64,000 nt of DNA from Magnolia sinica (taxonomy: Eukaryota > Streptophyta > Magnoliopsida > Magnoliales > Magnoliaceae), in assembly GCF_029962835.1 (NCBI RefSeq), contig NC_080582.1, positions 16,376,032-16,440,031 of the forward strand. The letters are read 5' to 3'. The stretch's first letter is position 1; every line of letters begins with the position of its first letter. Below are positions 21,131-33,134 of the stretch, in pieces. The position numbers and the translations under genes are program-made. The notes beneath the pieces were generated by a model. It was not told where the DNA came from and ran no database searches. It was given only the letters and a program-made list of their open reading frames with translations.

Positions 21131-21542
21131 GCGAGATGATTAGGTGAGACCGGGCTTCACCCAAGACGGTGCGGTGGATTATATTCTAGGAAACAATGGT
21201 AATTGAGATGCTACCATTAAAAACTTCTTAGGGCTCAACTTAATGTTTCCGTTTGTTTTATTTTCCATCAATCTGTTGATGAGTTCACATAAGCCTGGAT
21301 GAAGAGGTAAACCAAATATATTCTTGACATAAAACTTTTGTGGCTTATTAATCATTAATCACCACTGTTTATTATGATATGGTCCACCTGATAATTGGAT
21401 CTACTTTATTGTTTCTATAATACCCTAGAATTATCTGGAAAAATGGATGAAAGGAGTGCATACAAAATAAACAAGTCAAGGTGAGCACCATGGTAACTAC
21501 CGCTGTGTCTTGGGTAAGCCCGGGTCTCACCTAATCAGCTCC
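21131..21542. mobile_element. MULE-type MITE, right-arm copy with internal deletion
   Basis: Mirror of 6,918-7,444, flanked by ggtggtgca (21,122-21,130) and cgtggtgca (21,543-21,551), the same 9-bp duplication with one change. At 412 bp it lacks about 115 internal bases present in its partner. The breakpoints share a 4-base ggtg, as in end joining through microhomology. Confidence 0.82.
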
Positions 21543-21582
21543 CGTGGTGCAGCACATTCCAAGTCCAGAGAAGAAGATGGGG

Positions 21583-23690
21583 AGTATTAGATCCAAACCG
21601 TCTATTCATTTTCCGTACCATTTTATGGAATTAGACAGAAAATGATGTAGATCAAAGCTCAAGTGGCGACACTATAGAAATAGTGAGAATTGTACGCATA
21701 CTGTTGAAAATTTCTTAGGGCCACCAAAAACTCTAATCAAGTTAGTATGTTTTTTCTTTCCCTTTATCCATGTATATGTTATCTTACGAAGAAGTTAGAT
21801 GGAAAAAAAACCTAACAATGAACCCTAGGAAGGTTTTAACGGTGGTGGTTTAATCCCCACCATTATTTATGTTGTAGTCTACTTCAGCTTTGGATGTGCC
21901 TTGTTTTATGGCTTATTCTTTAGAATGATCTGTAAAAATTGATAATTTGTTTGGATCTATAACATAAATCATTGTGGACGTTAAAAGTCACCCTGTGTAT
22001 CACGCAATCTATGGGTAGAGAGAAATCCAGTGATGACGTGGATCAATCAGAAGCGGCCGCACTGAATTTTACTATCTTCAACACAGGCAATCCGCACTCT
22101 CCACATCATTTCACGTTACTCTTGGTGGGGCCCACCTTGATGTTTGTGAGAAATCCACCCCGTCCATCCATTATTTGAGATCATTTTAGGACTTGAGACC
22201 AAAATTGAGCAGGATCCTCTCTCTCCGTGGGTAGAGACCCTCATGACCTTGATCTTTACATTGTCCACCATCCACGAGGATGATTATATGAAATCCACTT
22301 CAACCCTTAGATGCCACACCAAAATTTGATCCCGTGGCCCAAAATTAAAGTCCATCCACAATTCAGGTGAGCCACACCAAGGGAAACATTTTGGATGATG
22401 AGTGTTGTCCTTATACATTGTTTCCAATCATATAGTCAGGGTAAATTTCACATAAACATCATGGCCCACCTATCTCTGACACACACATGGCCCAATCAAA
22501 TCCTTCCACATGGGTCACCAGCCCACCTATATCTAACAGCACACGTGGCCCAATCAAATCCTTCTAGGGTCACCACGCAATCCTTTTTAAATTGTACTCG
22601 ATAACGCATGTGAGTACAGAAATGGTACGAGGGATTTGTACCTGCTCGTCAAAGCGGGCCTTTTTGCTGCATGTGGCCATGTGGGCTAGACGGGCCAGGC
22701 ACCATTAGGCCCAAGTTTGAAGCATGCATGGTCTTAAAGTAATGGGCCCAAGCCAAAACCCAAAAATCCATTAGGCCCAGCTTTACTTGGCTGTGGATTC
22801 CTCTCATCCAAACAAGCCCTTAGCAGAGCAAGGAGGACACAACTTGCCTGCTAATATGGTTGTGATGATGGACGGTCATCCATGGAATTTGTGATTTCAC
22901 CGGTTTCAGTAAATCAGAGAAGCTACCACAGCTTCTTGTTTGTAGAATCAATACGGCTCCGAATGTTTGGGTATGCAACCATTAACTGGGAAGAAATATG
23001 GCCTCCGTAACAGCTGAACTCAGTATTCAAACAACCATATCCGACTAACCTGTAATATTGTAGTTCCTATTAAGATGAGCTTTAATACTATGTTTTAAGC
23101 CCAAGAACAGTGCTGTCAATGTGCCAGGCTTATTCCAGCAAAATCAAAATTTTGAATAGGGCCAAACTGTCAGGCTTTAACAGTTCAAAATACGAACAGA
23201 TGCCAACCTCAAACCCGGCCCATTGACAGTCCTATCCAAGAAGACGTTTGGGCCCTACAATATGGCAAAGTTGAAAAATGATTACGTAAATGGATTTTAA
23301 TATGCAATGAATGATGGTATTGCAACATTTTGTTGACTAACGGTCCAGATTCAATGTAACTATGGCCTATTTGGAAGTGGAGTTTTTTGGGCATTTTCCT
23401 TGTGAGAGAAATGGATTGCACGGCATGGTTTGCACTTAATAGGAGGTGCGCACATATTTCCCAAACATCTGATATTGGTGGGCGGGCATCTTAACATAAT
23501 TTCAAAATTGACGTTTCAAAACAAGTTCCCACCACCCTTCTTTTACCCGTTGCAGATAATTCATATGTTGACTTCTCCAAGTCCCACTATGATTTTTTAA
23601 TTTTTTATTTTTGTGTTAAATCCACACTGTTCATCAATATTTATTGATAATTTCAGAGATGGGCCGAAACATGAGTCACATCCAAAGCTC
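21583..23690. other. Right-arm flank of NLR C: MITE copy and arm-specific segment
   Basis: Mirror of 5,130-6,895. It contains a MITE copy at about 21,583-21,982. About 480 bases at 22,566-23,050 and about 60 bases at 23,450-23,510 are absent from the left arm. The 60-base difference is bounded in the left arm by a short tatgt repeat, so loss from the left arm is the simpler reading there. No gene is visible. Confidence 0.6.
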
Positions 23691-23797
23691 AAGTGGACCA
23701 TACCACCGTTGAACCCTTTCTAGCACCAACCGTAGGCTTACAATTCCCATCTAACCCAGCACTGGAGATTGCCCTGTTTTTCAGAATGATCTTGCCC

Positions 23798-26647
23798 ATG
23801 CTCTCATCATTTCCACCCTTATTACCAAACAAGGAATTCCATTTTGCAGAAAGTGATCGTGCGGAGGAGACGGCAGCTTCCAGGGATGCTGATGATCGAC
23901 GGCTCAGACAAGGAGGAGAGGTTGTGAGTGCTTGCTCACGACGCATGAGGCAACAGATATGGGACTGTTTGCGAGATGACAATATTTCAGTGTTCTCAGT
24001 TTGGGGATGGCAGGGTGTGGGGAAGTCACGGATCGTGAGACAGGTGGTTGCAGCGGTGATGGATGAATCCAGAGAATCTAGCCGTCTGTTTGATGTGATC
24101 ATACGAGTAAGAGCACCGGGGGTCGAGAGTCTTGCTGAGAATATGCAGGCAAGACTCAAAGGAGAATATGACCGTTTGCAAAAAGAGGGCATTGCGGAAT
24201 CGTCTGTGAAGAGAAGCATTTTAAAGGCGATGGATAAAAAGGGGAGAAGGAATCGTTTAATGGAGGTACAGATGGGAATGAAGGAGGCATTGGATATCAC
24301 AAAGTCCATCAACTTCTACGCTGCTGCTAAACAAATCTCGGCTAAGCTAAGCGGCCAGAGGTTCCTCCTCGTCTTAGAAGATGTTTGGGAAAGCATCAAC
24401 TTGGAAGAGATGGGAGTTCCAGTCATGGCCCCTGCTTTCACCATCGACAGCAAAGTGGTGATCACAACTCAATCCCAAGAAGTCTGTAACGAAATGAAAG
24501 CCCAAGTAAACATCAGGGTGGGGGAGTGGTCTGAAGAAGACGCCTGGGATTTTTTACAGGAAGAGGCAGCGGATGTTTCTGCCAGCATTGGTTTCTCAAT
24601 AACCAGAGACATGGTCTTCAAATGCTTCTCTTACATCTCCTTGCTCTGTCGAAACCGATGCTCCATCGATGCAGATTCCTTGATAGAAGAGTATTGGAGG
24701 TCGGTGGGCTTTTTAGATGGATTCTTCAATGAGGAAGAGAATAAAGAAGCGGCTTTCAAGAGAATGGGGAATGTACTGCTCAAAGAGCTTGCGGAGAGGT
24801 GCATGGTGCTATTGTCCCTGGTGCCATCAAACCCAAATTACCTAAGCTCCTTTCTAGATAGGTGGGAAATTTATTTTTGGAGAGACTTATCAAAAGTTCA
24901 ATCTATGGAAGGGGAATTTATGGATTGGCTACAAAAGCAATTGACAATGGAGGTATCTTCGGGAGGACAATATCATGTGGATATGAATTCTCAGGTGATG
25001 GAAGTGATTGGTTCTCAGACTTTCCTAATGAAGTACAGCTTAGATAGGGAAGAATCATGCCAATGGATCTCATTATCCAATAATCAGGTAGAAACACTCC
25101 CATTCCGCTCTCCAAATTGCCCTCTTCTCTCAACATTGTTGCTAAAAAACAATGATCATTTGCAAGAAATCGCAGATGGTTTTTTCCAGAACATGACCAA
25201 ACTCCAAGTCCTCGACATTTCTTTCACAAGCATCGCTTCCCTGCCCTCATCCATGTCCTCCCTGTGTGAATTACGGTTGTTGAAGCTTCGAAGTTGCTGC
25301 AAGCTAGAGACTCTTCCTGCATTCCTAAGGGATATGCAGAAGCTTGAGATCCTTAATCTCCATCAAACTCCCTTGACGAAGATGGTGGAGGTATCCTTCC
25401 ACAACATGCAAAGCCTCTGACATCTCAACATCTCAGTTGCCTGCAACCTCAGTCGGCTCTCGCTCAAGGGTTGTGTCTCTCTAGTGAGACTGGTTAGCCT
25501 AGTTAAACTTTCAAAACTTGAGGCACTTGATCTTTCAGGCACGAAAATGGAAGAGCTCCCACACAAAATTTTCATTCTGACTAGCTTGCAATGCCTAAAC
25601 CTATTGGGAATGGAGCATTTCAAGACAGTTGATTAGAGAAAGATAGATCGGCTTCCCAAAAATTTGAATTAGGATTGATGTGGCTTGGACTTACCGCATG
25701 AACAGCTACAAGATAGAAGCATACGTCGCATCTCAGTCAGTGATGCTAGCGTTTTCAAGTCTTTGGACCGAAGCTCGAAGCTGTGGAAATCCTACATTCT
25801 AAAATTCCATTTCTTGGTTTGTACCTGCAAGGGATGGCACAAGGATAGATATGGTCGTTTTAAAGGAAACAGATTTCTCTACCACCGTATTTATGCACTA
25901 TTTGAGCCGTCTTTAAGCCATGATAGATGGTTGGAGGTTTGCAGCGGTGAGAATTCCCTGTACGGTATTAGAGGAGTTATCTCGGTGACAAAATTCTTTC
26001 ATTTGTATAGCAATGCATTTATTAAGGCATTGTCTGATCTCGGCATGAAGATGGACAACCTTAAAGAATGTTGGATTGAGAAATGCCATCAATTGGAGTC
26101 TCTGTTTATCAAACGAATTGTAAACATCGGTGTGGCAGACGATGATGCAGCGGTCTGTTTAGAAAATCTAAGGGTGTCCGATCTTGCCAGATTAAGAACA
26201 GTGTGCCAGTGGCAGTTGGGAAGTGGGAGCTTCGCATGCCTAAAGAAGATATATTTGGAATGTTGCCCGAAGCTCATCAACTTCTTCTCTTCGAGCATTC
26301 AGTTACAGAATCTCAAATTACTAGAAATAAAATTCTGTTGTAGACTGGAGAAGGTCTTTGAAGAAGACAGCGTGGTGGGACAAAATGCATTTCCAAAGCT
26401 AGTCGATTTACGACTTTGGGAGCTACGCAAACTGAAAAGCATTTGCGGTGGGCACTTGCCGATGCTGAAGAAGTTGAAGATTCGAGGATGCCCGCTGCTG
26501 GAGAAGCTTCCTCTCCATAACACAAATGCTTCTGCAGCAGAAGTCAAGATTGAAGGTGAGTTGAAATGGTGGGAAAGCGTAAAATGGGAAGGCAGGTTCA
26601 AGCCACACAACATCCATTTCACAGAATGGCATCCATCAACCAAGTGA
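23798..26647 (+). pseudogene. NLR copy C: full-length NB-LRR frame with four in-frame stops
   Basis: Same gene as copy A, in the opposite arm and orientation. The ATG at 23,798 is the first start inside the NLR-like region. The open frame upstream to 23,693 is translated MITE sequence. The whole 949-codon frame is preserved without any frameshift, but four stops interrupt it: 25,418-25,420 (TGA for CGA), 25,634-25,636 and 25,670-25,672 (TAG for TGG), and 25,676-25,678 (TGA for CGA). All four are C-to-T or G-to-A transitions. The first 540 residues hold the P-loop GWQGVGKS, kinase-2 LLVLEDVW, ITTQS, the winged helix and the first repeats. GLPL/ARC1 is absent. A shortened NB-LRR protein ending after the first repeats could in principle still be made. 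Confidence 0.88.
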
Positions 26648-27042
26648 TTCTTCTCTTCTTCAACTAGGATCTATTTACTATGTTATTCTTCTCTTCTTAA
26701 ACTATTGTAATTCTCTTTTATTTGTGTTATGCTGTGGTAGAAAGAGGAGGGTGTTCCATTGGACTTAGGTGACTTAGTCTTTAGTGGTTTTGAATTATGA
26801 ATTTCAGGAACAAATTGGATGTGTTGCTCTTTAGCATGAATTTGGGAAAGGTAAACAAGTACCGGATTTGTTTTGCAAATCATGCTTGCAGCAGTAAGGA
26901 CACTTAATTTATTTATTTTTTTCTTTTATTTTCCTCGCAGAGGTGTTAGATGATTTTTGTTATGGGGCCTTTCTGCTTTGCATGAATTGGTTGGGTTTTT
27001 CAGGTTTCAGTTATGTTCCCTAATTTAGATGTAATTTTCTAT

Positions 27043-27081
<39 letters not shown>

Positions 27082-28960
27082 TATGCTTATGACCTTAGCC
27101 AACCATGGATAAGGCTGAAACTTGGGCCAGGATCATCCCAATCCCGACTGGTCCACTCAATTGTTCCATGATGAGGATCCTTAATTCTTTATATCATTCT
27201 CTTAATCATGTTTATCAAATCCAGAGAAATAGGCACTGTTGGATAAAAGTTGGGGTTGGGTCATGAGAAAATCTGTACGCTGAGTTCAGGTAAGCCTGAA
27301 AATTGGGTCCCATCACATATCCGATTTGCAGTCTTAACCGGCGAGTCTTTTCTACTTTTGGCAATCGTTTGATGTTGACATCTCTCGTTTTATTTAGGGA
27401 TTTTTACCACAAAATTCCACACAAATAGAGCACTGAAATTACCATAATGCCCACCATGCACTTGTTTCTTTAGAAACTGGTAAAGTAGAAATTCTTGGGG
27501 CCCATTACATATTTTTATGATATCCAAGCCTTCCAATAGATGTAATCTCCTATAGTGTTGAGAAGTACCAAAAATTTCGTCAATCTAAAAGGAGGATGAG
27601 GCACACCATAAAAAATAATATACACCACTTAAAAACATCAAAATATAATCACAGCCCACTAGTGATTCAATAAAAAAATATTTTTGGTCCTTGTGATTAT
27701 TATGTTTGGTTGAATACGTTTGGCATGCTAATGTTATACACAAACTAGGTGGGGCGGCCACTTTTTTTTTTTTTTCTGACTTCATTACTTTCCAAAGAAA
27801 AACAATAAATAGGGTACTTCGGTACTTTTCCTTCTCAAAAAGGACGTACCTAATTAGTCATTATTAAAATCCTAAAATATTTATTAATTTATAAGAGAAA
27901 TTTCAATTTTAGCCAGATTTTCCCATCAATATCCTGAGAAATTCTAGAGAGAAGAAATTCCCGATAATGAGATTTGTCACTACAAAGACCTATAAATGGC
28001 CAAGGGCCAATCTTAGATGCACCGAAAAGATGGTGACCGTCTGCCATCCAATTTGAGGATTGCAATGGAAACAGGTAGGACTTACTTTCATCCCATTATG
28101 TGGAAGGAACCATTCCTCTGGAATCCGAATGCACAAGACAGTAATAATTACCAGATGCATCCATACCAGTAGCTAGAGCTTTCAATCTCAGTATCTGCAC
28201 TAAAGAATCAAATCCCTATCGTATTATTGTTTACACCACATTAGAATGAATGAAAAGAGGCCAAGCTCCCTACCGGTTTCCGAACCTGGTTGGTAAGTGT
28301 GGGGCCGATGGCTAATCTATCCAAGCCATTGATCTAACGTCCCCCATCATGGATGGACCATTCCCAGTATATCCTCCCAATTGGTCAACTCTAACCTCCT
28401 GTTGTTAAAAAGAAATGAACCAACAAACCACACTCACTGGAGGAAAGGCCAAAGATTTGATGGCTAGGATCTTCTGATTTGGGAGATTTTGGGGCAATCG
28501 TCCATCCACGATGGGGGCCTACAGATCAATGAATTGGAAAGATCAAACATGAACCCTACATCTATGAACTTTTTCTGAACAGGGAACTCGGCCTCCTCGA
28601 ATGAAAACACACTAGAAAGCCGCTTTGAAATGACAATACACTAATCACTTGCATTCAGACTTCAATTGTGCAAAATAACCTAAGATCAAATCCGTTAACT
28701 CCGGATGCTCCAGTCCACATGCAAAAACTGTAAAATGGCATTGTTGAAAGATGAAAACAAATGTGGTTAGAATCGTTTCCCTCAATTTCAGATTGATTTT
28801 GTACTGATTCCACAGAATGGATACAAAGGTTCAACCGATGCATAACATCTGAATTTACAATCTTCCACTTTCATAGCTGCTGTTTATAGAGAGGTCCAAA
28901 AGGAAGCATATAGACCATGAAATCCTCCACTTTTTATCTTCCATGAGTAGCGATAACGGT
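26648..28960. other. 3' flank of NLR C
   Basis: Mirror of 1-2,299 and related to the 3' flank of NLR D. It contains a GA microsatellite at about 27,049-27,077 and a poly-T run near 27,763. The open stretch 28,655-28,843 (minus) mirrors 118-306 and is not recognised. No gene can be supported. Confidence 0.6.
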
Positions 28961-29639
28961 TTTCACAAGCTTACAACTTCAACCAGCTGTTCTCTACAAT
29001 GTACGGTACCCTTTAGATGCTCAGGATCATTGCAAGGGTTCAAAATGGTTAGCCACTTCACTACATCTGCAACCAGTGCATCCAACATGCATTTGAATGT
29101 GACTCTGAGCAATTCATTGAAATCTTTTGATCAGTTTGGAATGAGCAATGGCCATGATAAAATTATGTATCAGTAACCATAACGGTCATTCAATGAGGTT
29201 CGCTCATCGCCCAATTGTTCTGCATGAATTCAATGTGATTGGTCACATATATAAAACAAGCGCATAGTCATCAAAATCCTACTATTTGCAATTTAGGATT
29301 TGAGTTGAATCTTAAGCAAAACTATTTGAATCTCACCTAGAATCCCTCTTTATATGAATCCTACGATTCTATAATTTAAATCTTACAATTTACAATTCAA
29401 ATTATACTTATTCTCTTCTATTTTAAGCTTTACTTGGCGTTCATTTTATGTTTTTAAATTGCTGGGGGCATTTTCAGAATCATTTAGAAAAGGTAAATTA
29501 CTTTATTTTGTTCATGATAAAAGATTAAACAGTATATACTCTCTTCAACATTAAATCATGGAGCTAATTTTTTTTTTTCTACTTCTTAACTGTTGACTTA
29601 TATTTATTGTGGAATGAATGAATGATGGTTAGAAATCAA
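28961..29639. other. AT-rich intergenic sequence
   Basis: Lies just outside the inverted repeat. A 77-codon open frame at 28,943-29,176 (plus) starts inside the arm and resembles nothing I know. From about 29,270 the sequence is AT-rich with repeated 'aatcctac/aatttaaatctt' phrases. No gene is supported. Confidence 0.45.
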
Positions 29640-29699
29640 AGTATCTTTTCTTGTTGTTGTCAGTCCATAGTATCAAATGCCACTTTCCCAAATGTCAAC

Positions 29700-30201
29700 A
29701 AAGTCGTCAGATTCATACATTTTTTGTGGCGCTTCATCATGTACATGTTGCTTCTCTTTCACTTACATGTCCTCTGTAGCACCAAGCCATATAGGCTTTG
29801 TGACCGTGTATGTGGCCACTTTGCTTTCTATGCCGTCACTAACATCTTCATCACCTTCTGGAGGTTTACTTGTTTCTAAGGTAAGACTTTTATCTTTATG
29901 GGAGGAACCATTTGCAGGCTTTGCTAGCGTAGAGCTTTTCTTTTGCTCCACTAAAAGCCTTTTTTGTGACATTGGAAACAGGAATATCTGGCTGGTTAGA
30001 TTTTGATGTCTGGGCTTTTGAATCCCTCCTCCGAGCAGCTTCTCTTGTCGGATCAGCAATTTTCAGTAAGAATTGGATCCGATCCAATTCAGATTGCAGA
30101 GCAGACAGTTCCTTCTGAAGTTGCACAGTCGCATTGATCACTGGTACATAAGTAATTAATGTCAGCAGATGGTTGGAAGAGTTGACTGTACGAATATATT
30201 C
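29700..30201 (-). pseudogene. Fragment of a kanadaptin-like (FHA-domain protein) gene
   Basis: Read on the minus strand, the block QLQKELSALQSELDRIQFLL followed by KIADPTREAARRRDSK, and later YTVTKPIWLGATED, match what I remember of the C-terminal part of plant kanadaptin-like proteins (FHA and dsRNA-binding domain nuclear proteins). The coding stretch is preceded by 'gctgttttag' at about 30,202, a good 3' splice site. The two matching halves are in different frames, with the change near 29,960. The FHA and other upstream domains are not in the window, so this is an isolated, broken 3' piece. Family identification is from memory of the conserved blocks and could be wrong in detail. Confidence 0.55.
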
Positions 30202-30264
30202 CTAAAACAGCAACAACACATAAGCACAACGTTGGACAAGATGCATGGCTAAAAAGAGTGTCAG

Positions 30265-31080
30265 GATCAGGAGTGCAACTCGATCAGGTTGGGCCGGGTT
30301 GGGGGTCAAACTGAGCCCAAGCTGACCTCAAGAGTACCCAACTCGCAGCCCAACCCAACCCGGCTTTTTTTTTTTAATAGACATAACCCATTACTGATAT
30401 TAATAAAAGAAAAGATTAAAAAACGAAAAAAAATAAAAATAAAATCGAGACCCAGGAGAATCGAGATAGAAATCCCAGTACAAAAGCTACCTCACCTACA
30501 CTCGTTCCTGAAAAGAAGAAAAAAAACTCTATATACAAGAAGCAAAAACAGAACCCACCCAAGACAAAACCCATTTACCCTATTTCTACCATTTTCAATC
30601 TCTATTATCTAATTCAATAGAGGAATCCAGACCCAGCATCATCGAAATTCAATGCACAGCTGAAAGGGTCGTATTTGAAGCTGAACCTTCTCCTCGACCG
30701 CGCTTTCACCTGCCTCCTTATCTCTGCCCGAACCTTCCAGAACAAACTCCTGCATCTCCTCTTCCCATTGCTGAATGCCAGCGTTGTTGGCTCCAATATC
30801 ACTGAAATCATCGCTATTTCCCCCGTCAAATCGAAGCGATGGATAGAAACCCAACACAACCCAACCCGACTTACACCATACTTGATCCAACTGGACCCAA
30901 CCTGACCAGACCCCACCCAACCCAAATAGACGTAATTATTCCCAACACATCCTAATCCAACCTGAATTTGGTCAACCCGAATCCAACCTGATATCAAATC
31001 AGGCTGGCTTTTCCAATACGAACCCAAACTGAGGACCTTGACAACCAGATCCAACACGACTTGAACTAGGGTGTTGGAAA
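30265..31080. mobile_element. Possible hAT-like element with CCCAACCC-rich ends carrying a gene scrap
   Basis: Both ends are rich in 'cccaaccc' in inverted arrangement (ggttgggccgggttggggg near 30,283 and acccaacacaacccaaccc near 30,848), as in subterminal regions of some plant hAT elements. The middle is different in base use and holds a gene-like piece. Exact termini and a target duplication could not be set. Confidence 0.4.
30614..30800 (-). pseudogene. C-terminal scrap of an unnamed plant gene family
   Basis: The minus-strand frame reads RCRSLFWKVRAEIRRQVK and then a stretch ending YDPFSCALNFDDAGSG before a stop. The combination of a WKVRAEIRR block and a YDPxSYALNFDDG-like end is typical of a family of small uncharacterised plant proteins. 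Only about 60 codons are present and no start is visible. It lies between CCCAACCC-rich ends, so it may have been captured by a transposon. Confidence 0.45.
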
Positions 31081-31389
31081 GGGAGAAAAGAAATAAGAAG
31101 AAACAGGAATGTGAAGAAGTATGGATGGGTTATCACTGGGGGCCAACTTCCCAAGTTTATTCAAAATCACCTTGCAGAAAAAAGTGTCAGTTGATGGTAG
31201 ACTGGAATGAAACTTGACATTCACAAGGAACCTTAAAGACAAAGGCTGAGGAATTCACCAGCTGTTAGGGAAACTAAAGCAGGTCACTCTCCCAGAAGTC
31301 GGGGAAGATTCCAGGAAAGGGGCTGGTGGGTAAAGGACGTCTTTATATAGAACTACTGGGCTGTGTAATGCAGTCTGTAGAGTGGTGGA
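31081..31389. other. Unassigned stretch
   Basis: I see nothing recognisable here. The following bases are LINE-like, so part of this may also be decayed LINE. Confidence 0.4.
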
Positions 31390-32340
31390 TAAGTTTAGGG
31401 AGAGGGTCGGATTCTCATGTGGTGACAGGCAGCAAATCAGTTCTGGAAAGACCTGTGGATCGGAGAGAGGTCCCTCCAGGAGGAGTTTCCGAGGTTAGCA
31501 AGTCTTGCCCCAGATAGGGAGCTCTCCCTTGCTCAATGTTTCTTCATCATCCGGATGTAGTAGTTTGGTCTCCCCCTTGTAGGAGGAATTTGTCAGACAA
31601 GGAAGCGGGCGTCTGCTTGTTCCTTCCATAGGATGATGACTGACAGCATGGCACATAGGTGCAAGATCCAATCCATCCATCAGATTGGTCCGACCTTCTA
31701 CATGTTCTACCAAAAATAAATCTGGTCCACTCATCAAGCGGGCCCCAATACTAGAAACAGGTGGATGGGTTAGAAAACTTTATCCATTTTTTTTAGAGTA
31801 GCTCATTTGTCTTGCAGACTGTGACCCACCTGACTAGTGGATCAACCTGATTCTCAGGATGGGGCCTCAATCTAGTGGTTCCTTTCTGATGGATGGATTC
31901 GATCTTGAACCTATCATGACATGCTGGCACATGAGTGGCGTGTACATGAGCTCTATTGCACACACGTGTGCACTTAGCAAAGCTCCATCCCAAGAAAAGA
32001 GGTGTTAGCTTCCCAAACAGGTGCAATGAAGGAGAGGAATCAGTTCACCTATTCCTCCATTGTTCAGTGGCTTGTTTTTGCACTGTTTTTTTCCAATCGC
32101 TTTGGAATTGCATGGACCAGGAGGGAGAAGGTTGGAGCAGTCTCAAGTAATTGCAGAAACAGTCCTTTATAGGAAAGAGGAAAGTACTCTTGATTCGTTC
32201 TCTCCAATGTTTTGTTGGAAAATCTGCAATGAGTGGAATAACTGCATTTAGGGAGAAGCAGTACCCTCCCAGGCATTACTGGAAAAAATTGAAGTACAAT
32301 CATTTGGTCCCTTTCATCTCCAGTTTTTAGGAGAATCACC
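31390..32340 (+). mobile_element. L1-type LINE ORF2 fragment, interrupted by a dispersed repeat
   Basis: At 31,440-31,570 one frame reads like the region after reverse transcriptase in plant L1 ORF2 (QFWKDLWIGERSLQ, EFPRLASLA). At 31,990-32,110 a zinc-binding RT-associated domain follows (FPNRC and HLFLHCSVA). Between them, at about 31,640-31,975, lies a repeat that is also found in inverted orientation at about 42,540-42,770. The 5' part and RNase H are missing. It is full of stops and frame changes. Confidence 0.6.
31640..31975 (-). repeat. Dispersed repeat, second copy at 42,540-42,770
   Basis: In reverse orientation it shares 'catgtacacgccactcatgt', 'ggtcaggtggg', 'ctgcaagacaaatg' and 'aaagttttctaacccatc' type blocks with the hAT-borne copy at 42,540-42,770. 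Its nature is unknown. Confidence 0.6.
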
Positions 32341-32349
32341 GCATAAGAC

Positions 32350-33134
32350 CTTCTCTAACGCCGACACTTTCATGGCCAAGATGGACCAGATAAGGCCCGA
32401 TCGGAGGCAGAAGTGATCAGGACGGTCAGAACCTCAAAACAGTCGTATCTTGCAAACCGGAATGAGTTTTTCGACGTATCATATATATTTTAGGATAAGA
32501 TAAGCTACTTTAGCCAACAAACCCTATTAAACTGGGTTGCCCAAGCCGGATTTGCGAGATTTCAAATCGACAGTCAAAAGTCCAATTTATTTTATTTTTT
32601 ATAGTAAGTTTTAGTTCGATCAAAACTTTTGATCCTTTGAGTTTTAGGAGTCGTGCCCAACATGAAAAGGGCTTAGAAAAATTAGGAGAATAATGTGGTT
32701 AGGCTAAATTGGACACTTACTATTTTTGGCCAAAAACCATGAAGTCTAATAGGAATCATCACCGTTATAAATAATAATTTTACTACTTATAGTAAGTCAT
32801 GTTTTTTGGGAGTTTGAGTTGGAGTTTTGACTCTAAAACTTCATCTTAGGTTCGAGTTCACTATTTAAAGGATTGTAATTTCTTTTCAAATTTATTAGAA
32901 ATTATTCGAAAAGAAATTATTTCTTTTATTAGAATTCACTATTATTATTATTATTATTATTATTATTTTTTTATCATCAATCAATTTCTTTTCGAATTTA
33001 TTAGAATTTATTTCTATTTTATCCCTTGTGGATTCAAGGAAACTCTGTCAGGAATCCAGAGGAGCTCCGTAGATTCAAAGTAGTTATCCTCGAGGAAGAT
33101 GGTGATTGACCCCATCACGTCCTTCCCGGCATCA
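32350..33134 (+). mobile_element. LTR-like repeat, relative of the solo LTR at 9,212
   Basis: Shares, in opposite orientation, the blocks 'atggccaagatggaccaga', 'tgcaaaccggaatgag', 'aaggattgtaatttc' and 'tgtggattcaag' with 9,212-9,860, and ends with CA at 33,134. The left end is worn. It has a (TTA)n run near 32,938-32,970. No internal region is recognised beside it. Confidence 0.65.

Larger units (their letters stand above)
19392..28960 (-). repeat. Right arm of the long inverted repeat
   Basis: This is the reverse-complement partner of 1-9,163. It carries NLR C, the second NLR 5' relic and the same MITEs in mirrored order. Arm-specific changes include about 480 extra bases at 22,566-23,050, about 60 extra bases at 23,450-23,510, and an internal deletion of about 115 bp in the MITE at 21,131-21,542. 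Sequence to the right of 28,960 has no partner in the window. Confidence 0.92.

Noticed and set aside
23693-23797. Extension of the NLR C frame upstream of the ATG at 23,798
   Set aside because: The 35 extra codons translate MITE sequence (the 'gtggaccataccacc' block) that is found in non-coding places throughout the window, so they are not a real N-terminus.
30289-30612. 107-codon Arg/Lys-rich frame
   Set aside because: Low-complexity A-rich and CCCAACCC-rich sequence. No recognisable domain.
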